Shown: in pieces, positions 11,262 to 22,122 of the stretch | Layout of the letters: each line of letters opens with the position of its first letter | How positions within the stretch are numbered: the stretch's first letter is position 1 | Assembly: GCA_963576475.1 (NCBI GenBank) | Contig: OY754977.1 | Location: 9,179,089 to 9,243,088, forward strand | Reading direction: 5' to 3' | From: Molanna angustata | Lineage: Eukaryota; Arthropoda; Insecta; Trichoptera; Molannidae | Length of the DNA: 64,000 bases | The notes under the pieces: model-generated | What the model was told of the DNA's origin: nothing | Databases searched by the model: none | The model's input: the letters and a program-made list of their open reading frames with translations, nothing else | Made by a program: the position numbers and the translations under genes

Positions 11262-11560
11262 TAGAGAGAATGCCTGACATCAACAACCATGTCCCTCGCG
11301 GGGCAGGCAGAGATCCGAACGCCACATTTTTCTATCCCGGTACACATCCATCGCCTAGTCAACATCCATACATCGTCTTATACACGTTCGTCTGTTGTCC
11401 ACGCTTCTTACATTTTCGCCTTTTAGAATTTATTCCGTTCATGTCAGCTTTGTATATTTTCTTCGTCAGGCCTTCCTCATTCATTCTCGCCATGTACCTA
11501 ACTAAACCATCTTTATGTGTTCACATAGAAATCTATTGCGAAAAAAAGGTGTTGTAGTCC
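11262..11560 (-). pseudogene. RWFGHM-family LINE 3' end, copy 1
   Basis: On the minus strand and across frameshifts, recognisable pieces are an RWF-like start, MRKA.TKK-like sequence, and an ending equivalent to KMWRSVLSAYPARDMA, here disrupted. The intact counterpart is at 15860-16135. Many stops and indels show this copy is old. Confidence 0.65.
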
Positions 11561-11965
11561 GTACCAGGTGACGATACAAGACAAGTGGTCTGGACATAAT
11601 GTACGAATGGACATTAAGGGCCCGCTCACATTGGATACGAATTTGGTCGTACGTAAACGTACGATGCTGGTCGTACGAATCGAGTGCGCGCACTGGCTTG
11701 CTCACATTGGATACGAATTCGCATCGTACGTATACGTACGATACTGGTCGAGTGCGCGCACTAGATACGGCTTTCTCCGATTTTTGATACGAATTTGATC
11801 GTACGTCGACGTACGATGCTGGTCATACAATTTTATGTATTTAAGATTTGGTACACGGATAACAAACAATACACATAAACATAATATCAATCACAACAAA
11901 GCTACCGTGTATACAAAAATCACACAAGGCACAGCCTCTCTGTGGGTTAGCCAATTTTTTTTTTT

Positions 11966-12146
11966 TTAGATAAAAATGAATACTTATGTCCTTGTTAAAC
12001 AAGTACATATACATCTTCCTACGTTCCCTAAAATAAGAAAATAAATGCTTGTGCTATAGGTGAACGAAATCGGTTGAGGTAGGATTCGAACTCGCGACCA
12101 CTGGATTACTAGCCCAGCGCGCTAATCGCTCTGCCATCGACCCATC
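11966..12146 (-). repeat. SINE family 1, copy b
   Basis: It has the complete minus-strand order of A box, CTAGTAA loop, B box, ACCTATAGCACAAGCATTTA body and TTAACAAGGACATAAG end. It lies inside the Harbinger-like element, so it is younger than that insertion. Confidence 0.85.
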
Positions 12147-12169
12147 TAATTTTATTCCCATTTATTTAT

Positions 12170-12398
12170 TTATTCATTTATTTAATATTTCTTCTCGGGC
12201 AACTAACAGATACTATGTCAAATATTTATTTAACACGCTTCCAATAACAAGTTGCCACATTCTGGAGACTTACGATATTAGTCGTCTCACAGATCCAGAC
12301 TGAAAACACAATTAAAAACTGTGCCTCCACCTGGAATAGAACCCGGGACCTTTGGATCAGCAGTCAGATACCCAACCAACTGAGCCACGAAGGCCGAC
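12170..12398 (-). repeat. SINE family 2, copy b
   Basis: The head on the minus strand starts TCGGCCTTCGTGGCTCAG. The body has CAGTCTGGATCTGTGAGACG and AGTCTCCAGAATGTGGC. The tail contains ATATTTGACATAGTATCTG. It is nested in the Harbinger-like element, immediately beside SINE copy 1b. Confidence 0.85.
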
Positions 12399-13407
12399 AA
12401 TAATTGTAATATATATAGACAAAATTATCTTGTTTATAACATTTTATAATAACATATTCTCTTCACATAGCACAAAACAGCACAAAACCTTGGGGTAAGC
12501 AAATTATAAAAAACAGGTAACAACACATGAAGAGAAATTTAAAATAACAGTTTACAAAGATAAAAATACCAAGTCATAAAAAAATATTTAGTTATTTGAA
12601 TTCGGATCAAATTGCATAACGTAATCAGAAATCTCATAAACATTTGTGTCCAAAAACAAAATTTTCTGTATCCATTTATGTGTAATCAAAGTACGAACGG
12701 AGCAAAATATCCAAACAAGTTTGGATCGAATTCGTATGTCGGAACTATACGCACGTCAACGTACGACTAACTCGCACCCAGTGTGAGCACTCTCATTGTG
12801 CTCAAAGGAACGGGATTATTCGTGCGTTTTCGACGTTTTCGTACGTATTCGGACGACTGAATTTCGTACGTAAACGTATCCAATGTGAGCATGTCCATGA
12901 GCGAACTCAGACGTCGTAACAATTCGTGCGTATACGTACGACCACAGTACGACTACGTACGATCACGTACGACCAACTCGCATCCAGTGTGAGCACTCTC
13001 ATAGTACATCAAGTATCGGGATCGTTCGTGCATTTACGTAAAAACGCATCCAATGTGAGCGAGGCCTAATGGATACTTGCAATTCAGGTTTATACATATT
13101 ACATACTAGTGAAGGTATCTATAATAATATGTAGCAGTCATCTAATGGATTACTACCAACATAATAATATAATAACAACTTGACCCCAGTTGATCAATTG
13201 AGGTTATATACCTATATTTTTATTTATTAAATAATATTTAATTAAATGCATGGCATAATATGTCAAATCACAACTTAATATATTTTTTTTATTTATTCAT
13301 ACATACATAATTGACAAATAATATTCTTAACTGCAATGCCCCACTAGGTAAAAAACCTGTGCCGGGGCTAAAGCATTTTGTAATAATGATACTTTTAACA
13401 GTGAATG

Positions 13408-13815
13408 CCAACTAACAAAACATACACAAAATTATAATAGTAAACACTTCCTTGCACCCTGCGCAACAAACGAGTTTGTTGCCGTATGGCAATTTCTTCC
13501 AACAAACCAGTGGGCTGGCCATGTAGTAAGGACAGCAGATGATCGATGGACCAAACGCACCCTGGAGTGGCGACCGAGAACTGGACGCAGAAACCCCGGC
13601 AGACCGCAAACAAGATGGTCTGATGACATAAAACGAGTGGCAAGAGGTCAATGGCTCAGGGTGGCGAGGGATAGGGAAGCATGGAGGTTGAAAGGGGAGG
13701 CCTATGTCCAACACTGGACGAATAATGTCTGATGATGATGATGATGATGAACCAGTGTTTCTAGCCCAGAGAAGCAATATTTGCGTTAGAAATAAATTTA
13801 AATAAATACACTTTG
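13408..13815 (-). repeat. SINE family 3, split by an RTE insertion
   Basis: The left part (13408-13511) runs AAACACTTCCTTGCACCCTG to AACAAACCAGT. The right part resumes at 13750 with AACCAGTGTTTCTAGCCCAG. Together they match the uninterrupted copy at 59690-59898. The tRNA-like head is absent, as in most copies here. Confidence 0.85.
13512..13749 (+). pseudogene. 5'-truncated RTE LINE with (GAT)n tail and target duplication
   Basis: One open frame reads WAGHVVRTADDRWTKRTL, then RPRTGRRNPGRPQTRWSDDI, then REAWRLKGEAYVQHW and a stop, followed by a (GAT)n tail. This is the canonical RTE C-terminus. AACCAGT occurs on both sides (13505-13511 and 13750-13756) and only once in uninterrupted SINE 3 copies, giving a 7-bp target duplication. 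Because the surviving 70 or so codons are open, it is one of the younger LINE insertions in the window. Confidence 0.9.
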
Positions 13816-14334
13816 AAGTCACATCCATAATATGGAATCCCCAATATCAAACATAATAATATATTGATTGGATTGAGAAAGTTCAACATAAATATTTGTA
13901 GTTTTGAGAGAGAGACGAAGAAGTTAGTATCTCGTCGATAAATAATTTTATACAACTGACGAAATGCTAAATGAAAGAGATTTCAATTAGCATGGAGTGT
14001 TTAGTCTTTGTTTATTAATAATGATTTGTTTGTTTATAATCAATGACGACTCCGAGTGCTCTACTTGGAAGCCTATGGAGGATAAACCAATACAAATGCA
14101 AATTATTTAACGTATCGATGTGGGGAAAAAAATGATAGCTTATAAAAGAGTAGAAAAATGTTAGATTTGATATTTTTATTCAAAATAGTGAAGTCCGTAG
14201 CGAATTCCGCATATTTGTTGGAGTAAATTGCCTTTCGTTGCCGCTTACGCAGTACTACATCGTATGAATTTTTTGCAATTCCTATATTATGTAAAACTAT
14301 TAAATTAATTAGTTTATTTATTTTGTGTTGCTTT
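13816..14334. other. Unassigned DNA
   Basis: No repeat relationship or gene is recognised between the SINE 3 copy and the next SINE 2 copy. Confidence 0.4.
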
Positions 14335-14536
14335 TTAGGCAACTAACACTCGCCCAATAATAATTATTGTGGCAGTTTATAACTTGCCACATTCTGGAGA
14401 CTTGTGATCAATGTTTATCGTTTCACAGATCCAGACTGAAAACAATATTTAAAAATGTGTCTTCACCGGAAATCGAGCCCGTCACCTCTCGCTCAGGAGT
14501 CAGATGTCTAACCAAATGAGCCACGAAGGCCGACCA
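14335..14536 (-). repeat. SINE family 2, copy c
   Basis: On the minus strand it runs from GTCGGCCTTCGTGGCTCATT through B-box-like GGGCTCGATTTCCGG, CAGTCTGGATCTGTGAAACG and GTCTCCAGAATGTGGC. It ends GGGCGAGTGTTAGTTGCC. Complete but diverged. Confidence 0.8.
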
Positions 14537-14867
14537 ATAATTAACAAGATCGATTACCGATTACTGTTTGAAACGAAAAAAAAACAAACAAATTGTAGCC
14601 CATAAATACCGTTTATGTCCGCCTAAAAATTCTAAATAGACTAAAATACTCGATAGACGAAACAAATTAAACTTGCTTATTCATGCCAACTCTTCCGTGG
14701 TCGATCCTCGCGCCACTTCTTCCAATTATATATTTATTTATTTACACAACATACGGCATAAACATTCATAAAGTTTTAAAAATAATTACAAGCAGATAGA
14801 AATATTATAGAAACAAAAATTTATAAAAAATTTAGACACCATACAAATAGTATAAACCTACAGAGCT

Positions 14868-15085
14868 TACGACCTATCATCGGCTGGTTAAAATGATCAC
14901 TTTATGCCCTTGGGCTACGTTCGTCAATTATGCATATTTATTAAGTTCCATTTCAATCCAATTTTTGAAAGTTCTGTATATTATATTCATAGATATTGTA
15001 GTTCTTGAAAATAAGTTATATTTACCATAGCCATCTATGAAATAACAAAGAAACTTTGTTGTTATGCACTCTATAAAGAAATTGG
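14868..15085 (-). repeat. Reverse copy of the 4549-4930 repeat
   Basis: TTACGACCTATCATCGGCTG and GATCACTTTATGCCC, then TACCATAGCCATCTATGA, mirror the earlier copy. Sequence 14537-14867 and 15086-15448 is otherwise unassigned, apart from the CAACAGGCAACAATAACAT motif near 15390. Confidence 0.45.
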
Positions 15086-15448
15086 TTCGTAAACAATGAA
15101 TTTTCGCATAGATGTCACTCCTGAAGTAATTAAAAGAATATTCCTGATAAATAAAAAAATAATAATCATAAAAAATCTCATGACAACAATGCATAATATT
15201 ATTCATATTATAAAATAATATTTCTTACATTCATGTACATTCTTCGTCTATCTAGAGAAGATAGCTATGAATGTCCACGGCCTTACCTGAAACAAATTAA
15301 ATAAAATACATGAATAATACAATATTTGGCTATAGGTCTCCATAATAATTTCTATAATCATAGTTTTTAGGTGTCTGGGTAATCGAAAATACAACAGGCA
15401 ACAATAACATTTCACACAGCAAAGAAGTTCTAAATGATACATTCTAAA

Positions 15449-15840
15449 CTAGTTGCATGTAACACACGAGATCCAACTGTCGATGGCGATAGTATGCATA
15501 ATTGAAGAATACTTACCAAATTATAAACACTTAAACAGAAATTAATAAATATTTTAAGATTTTTTTTTTCTATATCTAACATGGATAGGATGGTATGGAG
15601 GTCAGTCTGTTTTTCCTACCCAGAATATGAAAACAGCATGATGTATGTTTGTAGATTAAGTAGGTATCAAACTATTGAGTGAGATATTGTGTAGTGTATA
15701 CTGCCTTACAAATTGTATGAAACGATGTCGTCACTAAATTCAATTTTTATAAAAATTGTTAAAAAAAATTTGAGATGTACTACTACAATGTTAATATTTT
15801 TTATAACAAATTTAATTATCTAGTTGGGGTGTTTCGGCAT
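15449..15840 (-). mobile_element. Helentron-like family A, 3' portion only
   Basis: It begins on the plus strand with CTAGTTGCATGTAACAC (the reverse of the 3' end) and ATCCAACTGTCGAT. It then follows the full-length copy at 42920 as far as GGGGTGTTTCGGC, where it stops. The 5' part with the GT microsatellite is missing. The following LINE end starts within about 20 bp. Confidence 0.75.
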
Positions 15841-15859
15841 TAATAATATACAGTAGGAA

Positions 15860-16135
15860 AGTATGTAAGATGAAGAAAGATGTCATTACTAGAATGAAAG
15901 TGAACACATTGAGATGGTTTGGTCACATGGGGAGAATGAATGAGGAGCGCCTGACGAAGAAAATATACAGAGCGGAAAGGAATGGAATGAGAGGTCGGGG
16001 ACGCCCAAGAAAGGGATGGCACGACCATGTGAACGAAATTTTGAAAGACGGACAGGATAGAAAAATGTGGCGTTCGGTTCTCTCTGCCTACCCCGCAAGG
16101 GACATGGCGTGATGGTATGTATGTAATATACAGTC
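15860..16135 (+). pseudogene. RWFGHM-family LINE C-terminus, copy 2
   Basis: An 80-codon open frame carries MKVNTLRWFGHMGRMNEE, RMRGRGRPRK-type basic sequence (RGRGRPRKGWHDHVNEIL) and DRKMWRSVLSAYPARDMA before the stop. RW.GH..RM..-R...K and RGRPRK.W.D are the post-RT signatures of several insect LINEs. It has no RT catalytic core, so it is a 5'-truncated insertion with a short intact tail. The 3' end is TGATGGTATGTATGTA. Confidence 0.8.
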
Positions 16136-16267
16136 AAATTAAAAATAATAGAAAAAAAAGAATACTTATCACAAGAGTAGGTATATGTATAACAAGTTCT
16201 AAAAAATATTAAACACTAAAAAAATACTGATGAATGACTAAAAAAATTACCAAAAAGTAACTTAAAA

Positions 16268-16345
16268 ATATTAATGAAATGTGGGATATGCCGTGATGGT
16301 ATAAATGAAAAAAGTCTCCAGAGAATGGCAACTTGTTATTAGTTG
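16268..16345 (+). repeat. Tiny LINE end plus SINE 2 scrap
   Basis: TGTGGGATATGCCGTGATGG is the RWFGHM-family 3' end. AGTCTCCAGAGAATGGCAAC right after it is the core of SINE 2. Confidence 0.5.
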
Positions 16346-16419
16346 ACTGAGAAGCTATGTATACAAAATAGAATAAAATATAACATTTTCAGATAGGTAT
16401 ATATATATTTTTTTAATGA

Positions 16420-16575
16420 ATATGGCCTAGAAACAAGTACAAATACATCATCATACATTCCCTAAACTAAGCATAAATGCTTGTACTATAGGTAGACGAA
16501 ATCGGTCGTGGCAGGATTCGAACTCGCGATCGCTCGATTACTAACCCAGCGCGCTAACCGCTCTGCCACCACCCA
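16420..16575 (-). repeat. SINE family 1, copy c
   Basis: It carries a clear A box (GGTGGCAGAGCGG), CTAGTAA-like loop region (here TTAGTAA), B box GAGTTCGAATCC, ATTTCGTCTACCTATAGTAC body and GGGAATGTATGATGATG tail on the minus strand. Confidence 0.85.
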
Positions 16576-16784
16576 TGTTTAGATAGAGACAAAATAATGT
16601 AGTAAATATTATATTCCATAATTATAAGGGATATAATTTACAAAGAAACTATTTATTACAATTAACGTTGTTTAAACCACGAATGAGTTATTTCATCCGA
16701 CCGGTTTAATATTCGACGGTTTTTTTCCTCAAGACGGATGACAACTGATATAACAATCCAAATATATATATTTTTAAAGAATAA

Positions 16785-16918
16785 GTAGGTATGTTATTTT
16801 AACAAGGATATATAAACTTTATACATTCCCTAAACTGAGTAAAAATGCTTGTACTGTAAGATAAAGGAAAGCGATCGAGGCAACTAGGCTCGCAATAACT
16901 GGATTAGTATGCCAGCAT
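16785..16918 (-). repeat. SINE family 1, copy d, badly degraded
   Basis: The body (ACATTCCCTAAACTGAG, AAAATGCTTGTACTGTA) and the B-box area are recognisable beside copy c. The head is heavily mutated. Confidence 0.55.
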
Positions 16919-17404
16919 TAATGAATATGTTTTTTTTTACCGTCACACAAATTGAAATCGTTCGTGAAAAGTGTCGTTCAAGTCCATGGTCATTCCTGTT
17001 TTGAAGAAAAATCTTATTTAAATAAACATCTCAAAATAATATATTCGGATTATGTCACCCAAAGAAATGAGAACATCGTCCATGATTTAACACGCATACT
17101 TTTGTATAAAGAACCATTCACATCTGGGTCTAATTATATAGAGACGAATAATTAAGAAGACGAATTTATAATTGATCGATTTTTGCAACAACGCAAAATG
17201 GCGGGATTCGTCGTTTGATTACAATAGTTATTAATTTAATGAAGTTTAGAAAAAAAATTTAGGTTTATTACCAAAAGGCAATGTCTTTCAAGAGACGTGT
17301 ACTTACGGTCCAATAGTTTATGGTTATTTTTAAAACAACAGCAAAAACTGTAAAAAAAGTACAGTTAACAGACTGTTCACTGTTTATACGAATAAGAAAG
17401 GACT
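16919..17404. other. Unassigned DNA
   Basis: A 67-codon plus-strand frame (16952-17155) is present but matches nothing I know. No splice or regulatory context supports it. Confidence 0.35.
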
Positions 17405-17805
17405 AAGTACCTAGGTATTTGTTGAAATTCATATTACCCAAGTACCTACCCGTTGAAATTTATATTTGACCAAGTAGGTAGATATTTACCTGTTGAAATT
17501 CATATTTGACCAAATACCTACCTGTTAAAATTCATATTTGACCAAGTACGTATATACCTGTTGAAATTCGTATTTGACCAAGTAGGTAGGTACCTACCTA
17601 TTAAAATTCATATTTGACCAAGTAACTACCTGTTGAAATTCATATTTGACCGAGTACGTATATACCTGTTGAAATTCGTATTTGACCAAGTAGGTAGGTA
17701 CCTACCTATTAAAATTCATATTTGACCAAGTAACTACCTGTTGAAATTCATATTTGACCGAGTACCTGTTGAAATTCATATTTGACCAAGTTACTGTTGA
17801 ACATT
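17405..17805. repeat. Tandem array, units about 38-50 bp
   Basis: CTGTTGAAATTCATATTTGA plus CCAAGTA is repeated about ten times. It is joined by variable GTAGGTAGGTACCTACCTAT linkers. Two neighbouring blocks (17540-17640 and 17640-17760) are near copies, showing multi-unit duplication. The linkers are self-complementary. Confidence 0.85.
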
Positions 17806-17829
17806 AATTTTGTAGCTAGCAACACTTTA

Positions 17830-19055
17830 CCTGATATAAGAAAAAAGTGAAGTTAACGGTCTGTCAAAAAACCCAAGTGTGTAAAATAACATTAATAAAA
17901 CTCTTTAATCGTTTTTGATTATATTCTTTCTGGCCCTATTCATATCAGTTACTTCCTGTTAGTGACCCGAGAAGCAAAAAAACAAACATCATGAAATAAT
18001 GTGAATGTGCCATTAACGATACAAAGAAAAGTCATACGACAAAAATAAATCCGTTCACCCACGCTAAGATCGCAGGAATAGACACATTTAAAACTACTTA
18101 CATAGATGCAGTGAACTAGATATTAAAAAAAAATCAAACTTATGTAAAAAAACAGTCTCACTTCTCAATTATAATTTATTTGCGATGAGATGAACTCGAA
18201 AATTTCAGGATTTACATAAGGAATAATTAAATATTTTTCGACAAATTTAATGTATTCCTCAAAGAAATTGAAATATCATGAACTCCTGAGAGGGAAAAAA
18301 TCAAATCATACTATTCAAATCGATATGTAGGTACCTACATAAAAAAATAATAAATATTAAACACAATTCAAGGCGTGTGTTTTAGCCTGGATCTGTGAGA
18401 CGATAATAAGTAAGTCTCCATCTCGCTCATTATGTTATTTCATAATATTTTATTGAAAAGGTTTTTTTTAAACAATTATTAATTTGAAACTAGTATAGCG
18501 ATAACTTGGTAGTTGAATTTAGCCAATAACACCGGTATTTTATTTTACAGGATACAGATATATGAGGCTCTACTAGGAAATACATTAATAATTTTATGAC
18601 TTTTAAAAATAATCCCAAGTATTACAAAAAGTTTTATATAATTTAACAGAGGTAATTGTGTAATCAATAATCGATATAATAAACAAATAATATGAGCGAT
18701 TAAAATGCGTGTTTCCTTATAAGTGTCAAGAACATTATTTTTAAACTAAATACAAACAAATTATATCAAAAATACGACAAATTATATCTAGCCCATGGCA
18801 TTACTAAGTAGTTCATCGGTCTTGTCAAATTGTTGCTCAAATTTAAAATTATATTTCTCAATTGGCGGACATTGCAAATAGATTCAGTGAGTAGATATAA
18901 CTACGAGAGATAATAAAGCGCGTACAAAAAACGTACTATTAATAGACGACCCAAACGAAAATCATTTAATGGTAATAATTGTTATGATTGCGCGATGAAC
19001 CAAACTACTTAATTATCATATTGTATTTTAGCGGCAAACATACAACCGCAAATAC
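17830..19055. other. AT-rich intergenic DNA
   Basis: Nothing is recognised except a SINE 2 core scrap near 18382-18425 (GCCTGGATCTGTGAGACG). Confidence 0.45.
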
Positions 19056-19059
19056 CTAG

Positions 19060-19175
19060 TATGGAATGACAACGTCATGGCCGATCTAGAGAGAGTAGGG
19101 GAAAGGGAATATAAAGTGGCGAAGCATCATCATGGAGGCTAAAACTCTGCAAGAGTTATAATATGGCCGTCGGAA
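19060..19175 (+). pseudogene. LINE 3' end scrap
   Basis: The frame reads VWNDNVMADLERVGE and REYKVAKH. It resembles the W.D.V..DL...G......A.D ending of LINE ORFs. It is short and interrupted. Confidence 0.35.
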
Positions 19176-19556
19176 GCAAGTACCTACATAAGTATAAACA
19201 ATAGAGAAACACGCTGCCAAAATGTCAAGTCAACATATTTACAAAATCTACTTTGAGAAGACGCCGGAATCGTCACGAGCCTTATTATACTCCATTGACT
19301 GATTGAAATAAAATTTACATTTTGGTACATTTGTAAATACGCATCAAGTCACATTTGCTTATGGCAGCAGCCAATGTGATGTAGAGGAGATTCGCTTTTT
19401 CGCACATCTATAACTTAATATAAGTTTGTCTCTTTCACAGACAATAACTATGTGTTTAGTAATAATAATTTATAAAGCACAATTTAGTGATACATGATTA
19501 CTCTAAGGGCGCTTGCATGGGCAAGGGACGGGAGTAAAGGAAACAATACGTCTGCA

Positions 19557-19562
<6 letters not shown>

Positions 19563-19650
<88 letters not shown>
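19563..19650. repeat. (GT)44 microsatellite
   Basis: An uninterrupted GT dinucleotide run of about 88 bp. The apparent poly-Val/Cys and poly-Thr/His frames over it are artefacts. No family A Helentron-like sequence flanks it, unlike the GT run at 27.3 kb. Confidence 0.95.
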
Positions 19651-19652
<2 letters not shown>

Positions 19653-19689
19653 ATATTATTAAGAAGTTCCATCAAGTGCTTTTTTTAAT

Positions 19690-20694
19690 AAAGTTGTCCT
19701 AGGTGAATAAAGTAAAACAACCTCCACACCCCACTTAAATGTACTTTCCCCACACCCGCTTAAATGTAAATTAAGTTAAGGGAGGTTGCATCAATTTTAT
19801 TGAAGAGATACACTTTAAGAAATTATAAAAAATGGATAAATCACTGTCGATGCGATTATATTTAAATCTATTATAAATTATAATAGTAGATCTAAAAGAA
19901 AAAATGTTTTGATTAAGCTCTAAATGCAGGTAATTCGATAGCCATATTTTTTTATCTTGTTAAATTTGCATTTTTGTGCATATATAGCTATTGAATTTTT
20001 TGTAACTTTATCTGCGTTCTGCGCTTTCTATGGTTACGTTTTTGCACGGTAAAAATAAGAAAAAACCTTTTCTTATGGTTGAGTTCGTGTAAATAGCTCT
20101 AGCCTAGTATTTTACCACAAAGGTTATAGACATTAACAGCGGTCTCCAACAATCTCCATTCGTTAATACAATATATATAAATCATAGGTTCTCATTTTTT
20201 TACGTTTCGTTTAAAAGTGCGCTTCGTGGTGAAGTTGGTATGATTGTATTTGGTGTTGTTATACGTTAAAGGTTAATGGTTGTTGTTATTTTACCTTAAT
20301 TTAAAAAATAAAGTAGTAGAAGGTGCTCGTCCTAGGGGATTCGCGGTGGATTGACCTAGTAAAAATAATAAATGGTCTTTCGATAGTTGAGGCTCTAAAA
20401 TAGACAGAAGAGTCTGGATGAGTTTTGTCGGGGAGGCAGCAATGGCTTGAACACGGTTAGGAAGAAGACGCTATATAGTTTTGTACCGTCATAGAAATTG
20501 AACATCCAAATGGATGGATTACTTTGGGAATCACTGCTACAGATGGTTGAAATCAATCATTTTCCATTGCTCTTGACACCGATACAAGATACATAACCAC
20601 ATCAATATTATCATCTAAAACAATAGACCGAACAAAACAATACATGGTTTAAAAATACACATCACGTTGTACTAAAATAATATAACTTTGGACA
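19690..20694. other. Unassigned intergenic DNA
   Basis: The part 20320-20480 is less AT-rich and reads like eroded LINE coding sequence. No motif is secure. Confidence 0.4.
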
Positions 20695-21040
20695 GTAGAA
20701 TTCTTCGATCTTCTGATCGTACCACAATAGCTATTCCAATTCATTCTACTGAACTCCTCAGTTCCTCTTACCAAGTACAATCAGCAAGACTATAGAACAC
20801 CTTAAGTGTTGATATTACGAAGTCTCAATCGATTTAACTCTTTAAAAAAAGACTTAAGCTGTTATACCTCTATAACAAATTTTAATTGACATCCCTAGTC
20901 CATCCTCTCTCCTTTCACAACTTCCTTTCTTTGTTGCTGAGTATTTTTAATATAAATTTATATACCTATCACTTCATTATGTATAGCCTCACCCGCCATT
21001 GTAAACATTATTGTACATGAAGTTTAAACAAATAAATGAA
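20695..21040 (+). pseudogene. LINE C-terminus with 3' UTR
   Basis: The frame reads DRTTIAIPIHSTELLSSSYQ, then SARLWNTLSVDIT, a stop, and LFKKRLKLLYLYNKF. R.....IP.H.T......F...RLWN.L...I.....FK..L is the standard ending of Jockey/CR1-type proteins. The UTR ends AAACAAATAAATGAAATCAT. One in-frame TAA lies inside the tail. A reversed scrap of the same family is at 61425-61530. Confidence 0.65.
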
Positions 21041-21527
21041 ATCATATATTAAGTCGATGTCAGAGGTGAACCCTATAGATTTTAGAAACAGTAAGTATAG
21101 GTAAACATCTTGAAATATTTTGGCCTCGAGGGGGGCGATTTGCGCCTACATAAAAAAACAAATTTGTCGTCTGCGCGTCCTACTGATTTTTCTATGACAT
21201 GTACCTACATATATGTTAAAAGTGGATAACTACATATATAACGTATTTTAAATTATCAATACTAACGGTATTTAAGGTGCATTACTCCATTGTACTAGGT
21301 ATTTTTAACTCAAAACAAATTTATTGTGTTTCCACATATATTTCTACATATATAAGGCCGTTTCGGCTGACTAGGCCCTTATCAACTGACAAACATGTTT
21401 GTATATCACATATTATTTTTTGTAATTAAAAAACTATACTGTCGAAATAGCGTAATATCGTTTAACTGTAAGTTCATAAAGGTGACAATAAATGTTGAGA
21501 TATGACTACGTAAACTCTCTTGATAAA
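21041..21527. other. Unassigned AT-rich DNA
   Basis: No gene or repeat is recognised. TTTCGGCTGACTAGGCCC near 21360 has no second copy here. Confidence 0.35.
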
Positions 21528-21929
21528 CTCGTTGCATGTAACACATGAGATCCAACTGTCGACAGCGATAGTATGTATAGTTGAAGAATATTTACCAAAC
21601 TATAAACCCATAAATACAAATTATTGAATATTTAAAGATATTTTGTTTTCTATACAACACATGTAGGTATGTATGTCAAGATAGGACAGTGTGGAGGTCA
21701 GTACACACACATACACATACAGACACACGAAATGTTCTACTCCGAACTCTGAGTAAAACCGTATATAGAACATATATGGTGCGAAGCCTCTAAGTTGGTG
21801 CTTTTTGACTTCCAAGTTGGAAAATCCGTGAAAAAAGTAGACCCTGTATACAATTCTCGCGTATCCTGGCTTGAAACATTGTCGATATGTTAAGAGAACA
21901 AAGTTCTCTTGAACAAATCGACAGTTGGA
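21528..21929 (-). mobile_element. Helentron-like family A, internally deleted copy (402 bp)
   Basis: Both termini are present. The 3' end reads CTCG on the plus strand in place of CTAG, and is followed by the inverted pair ATCCAACTGTCGA near the left and TCGACAGTTGGA at the right end (21929). After GGAGGTCAGTA the sequence jumps directly to the ACACACA stretch, losing about 600 bp relative to 42920-43934. A MITE-like deletion derivative. Confidence 0.8.
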
Positions 21930-21957
21930 ATAGAAAAAATAATTGTAAATGAACTTA

Positions 21958-22122
21958 TATACATAAATATATGCTGCAAAGCCTCTAATTTGGTGTTTTT
22001 AGACTTCAAATTTGAAAAAAACATTAAAAGTATAGACGTGGCCTTACAAAACTCGCGAATCTTGGCTAACAACGTCGATATGTTAAGAGAAATAAATTCT
22101 CTTGAACAAATCAACAGTTCGA
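21958..22122 (-). mobile_element. Helentron-like family A, 5' portion only
   Basis: ATATGCTGCAAAGCCTCTAA to TCTCTTGAACAAATCAACAG matches the 5' 160 bp of family A read in reverse. It lies in the same orientation just after the deleted copy. Confidence 0.7.

Larger units (their letters stand above)
11618..13066. mobile_element. PIF/Harbinger-like nonautonomous element with CGTACG arrays
   Basis: The ends are GGGCCCGCTCACATTGGAT (11618 onward) and the inverse of GGCCTCGCTCACATTGGAT (ending at 13066). They are flanked by TAA at 11615-11617 and 13067-13069. A 3-bp TAA/TTA target duplication is the PIF/Harbinger hallmark. Both subterminal zones are packed with CGTACG palindromes (7 in 11640-11820, about 6 in 12750-12980). 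These probably represent transposase-binding repeats. Internally it carries a SINE 1 and a SINE 2 copy in the same orientation. No transposase frame remains. Confidence 0.7.

Noticed and set aside
16952..17155. 67-codon frame between SINE remnants
   Set aside because: No motif, homology or splice context. The length is expected by chance in this sequence.
19484..19688. Open frames with poly-Thr/His or poly-Val/Cys
   Set aside because: They are translations of the (GT)44 microsatellite. The same holds for frames at 34809-35015, 27160-27411 and 43658-43858.
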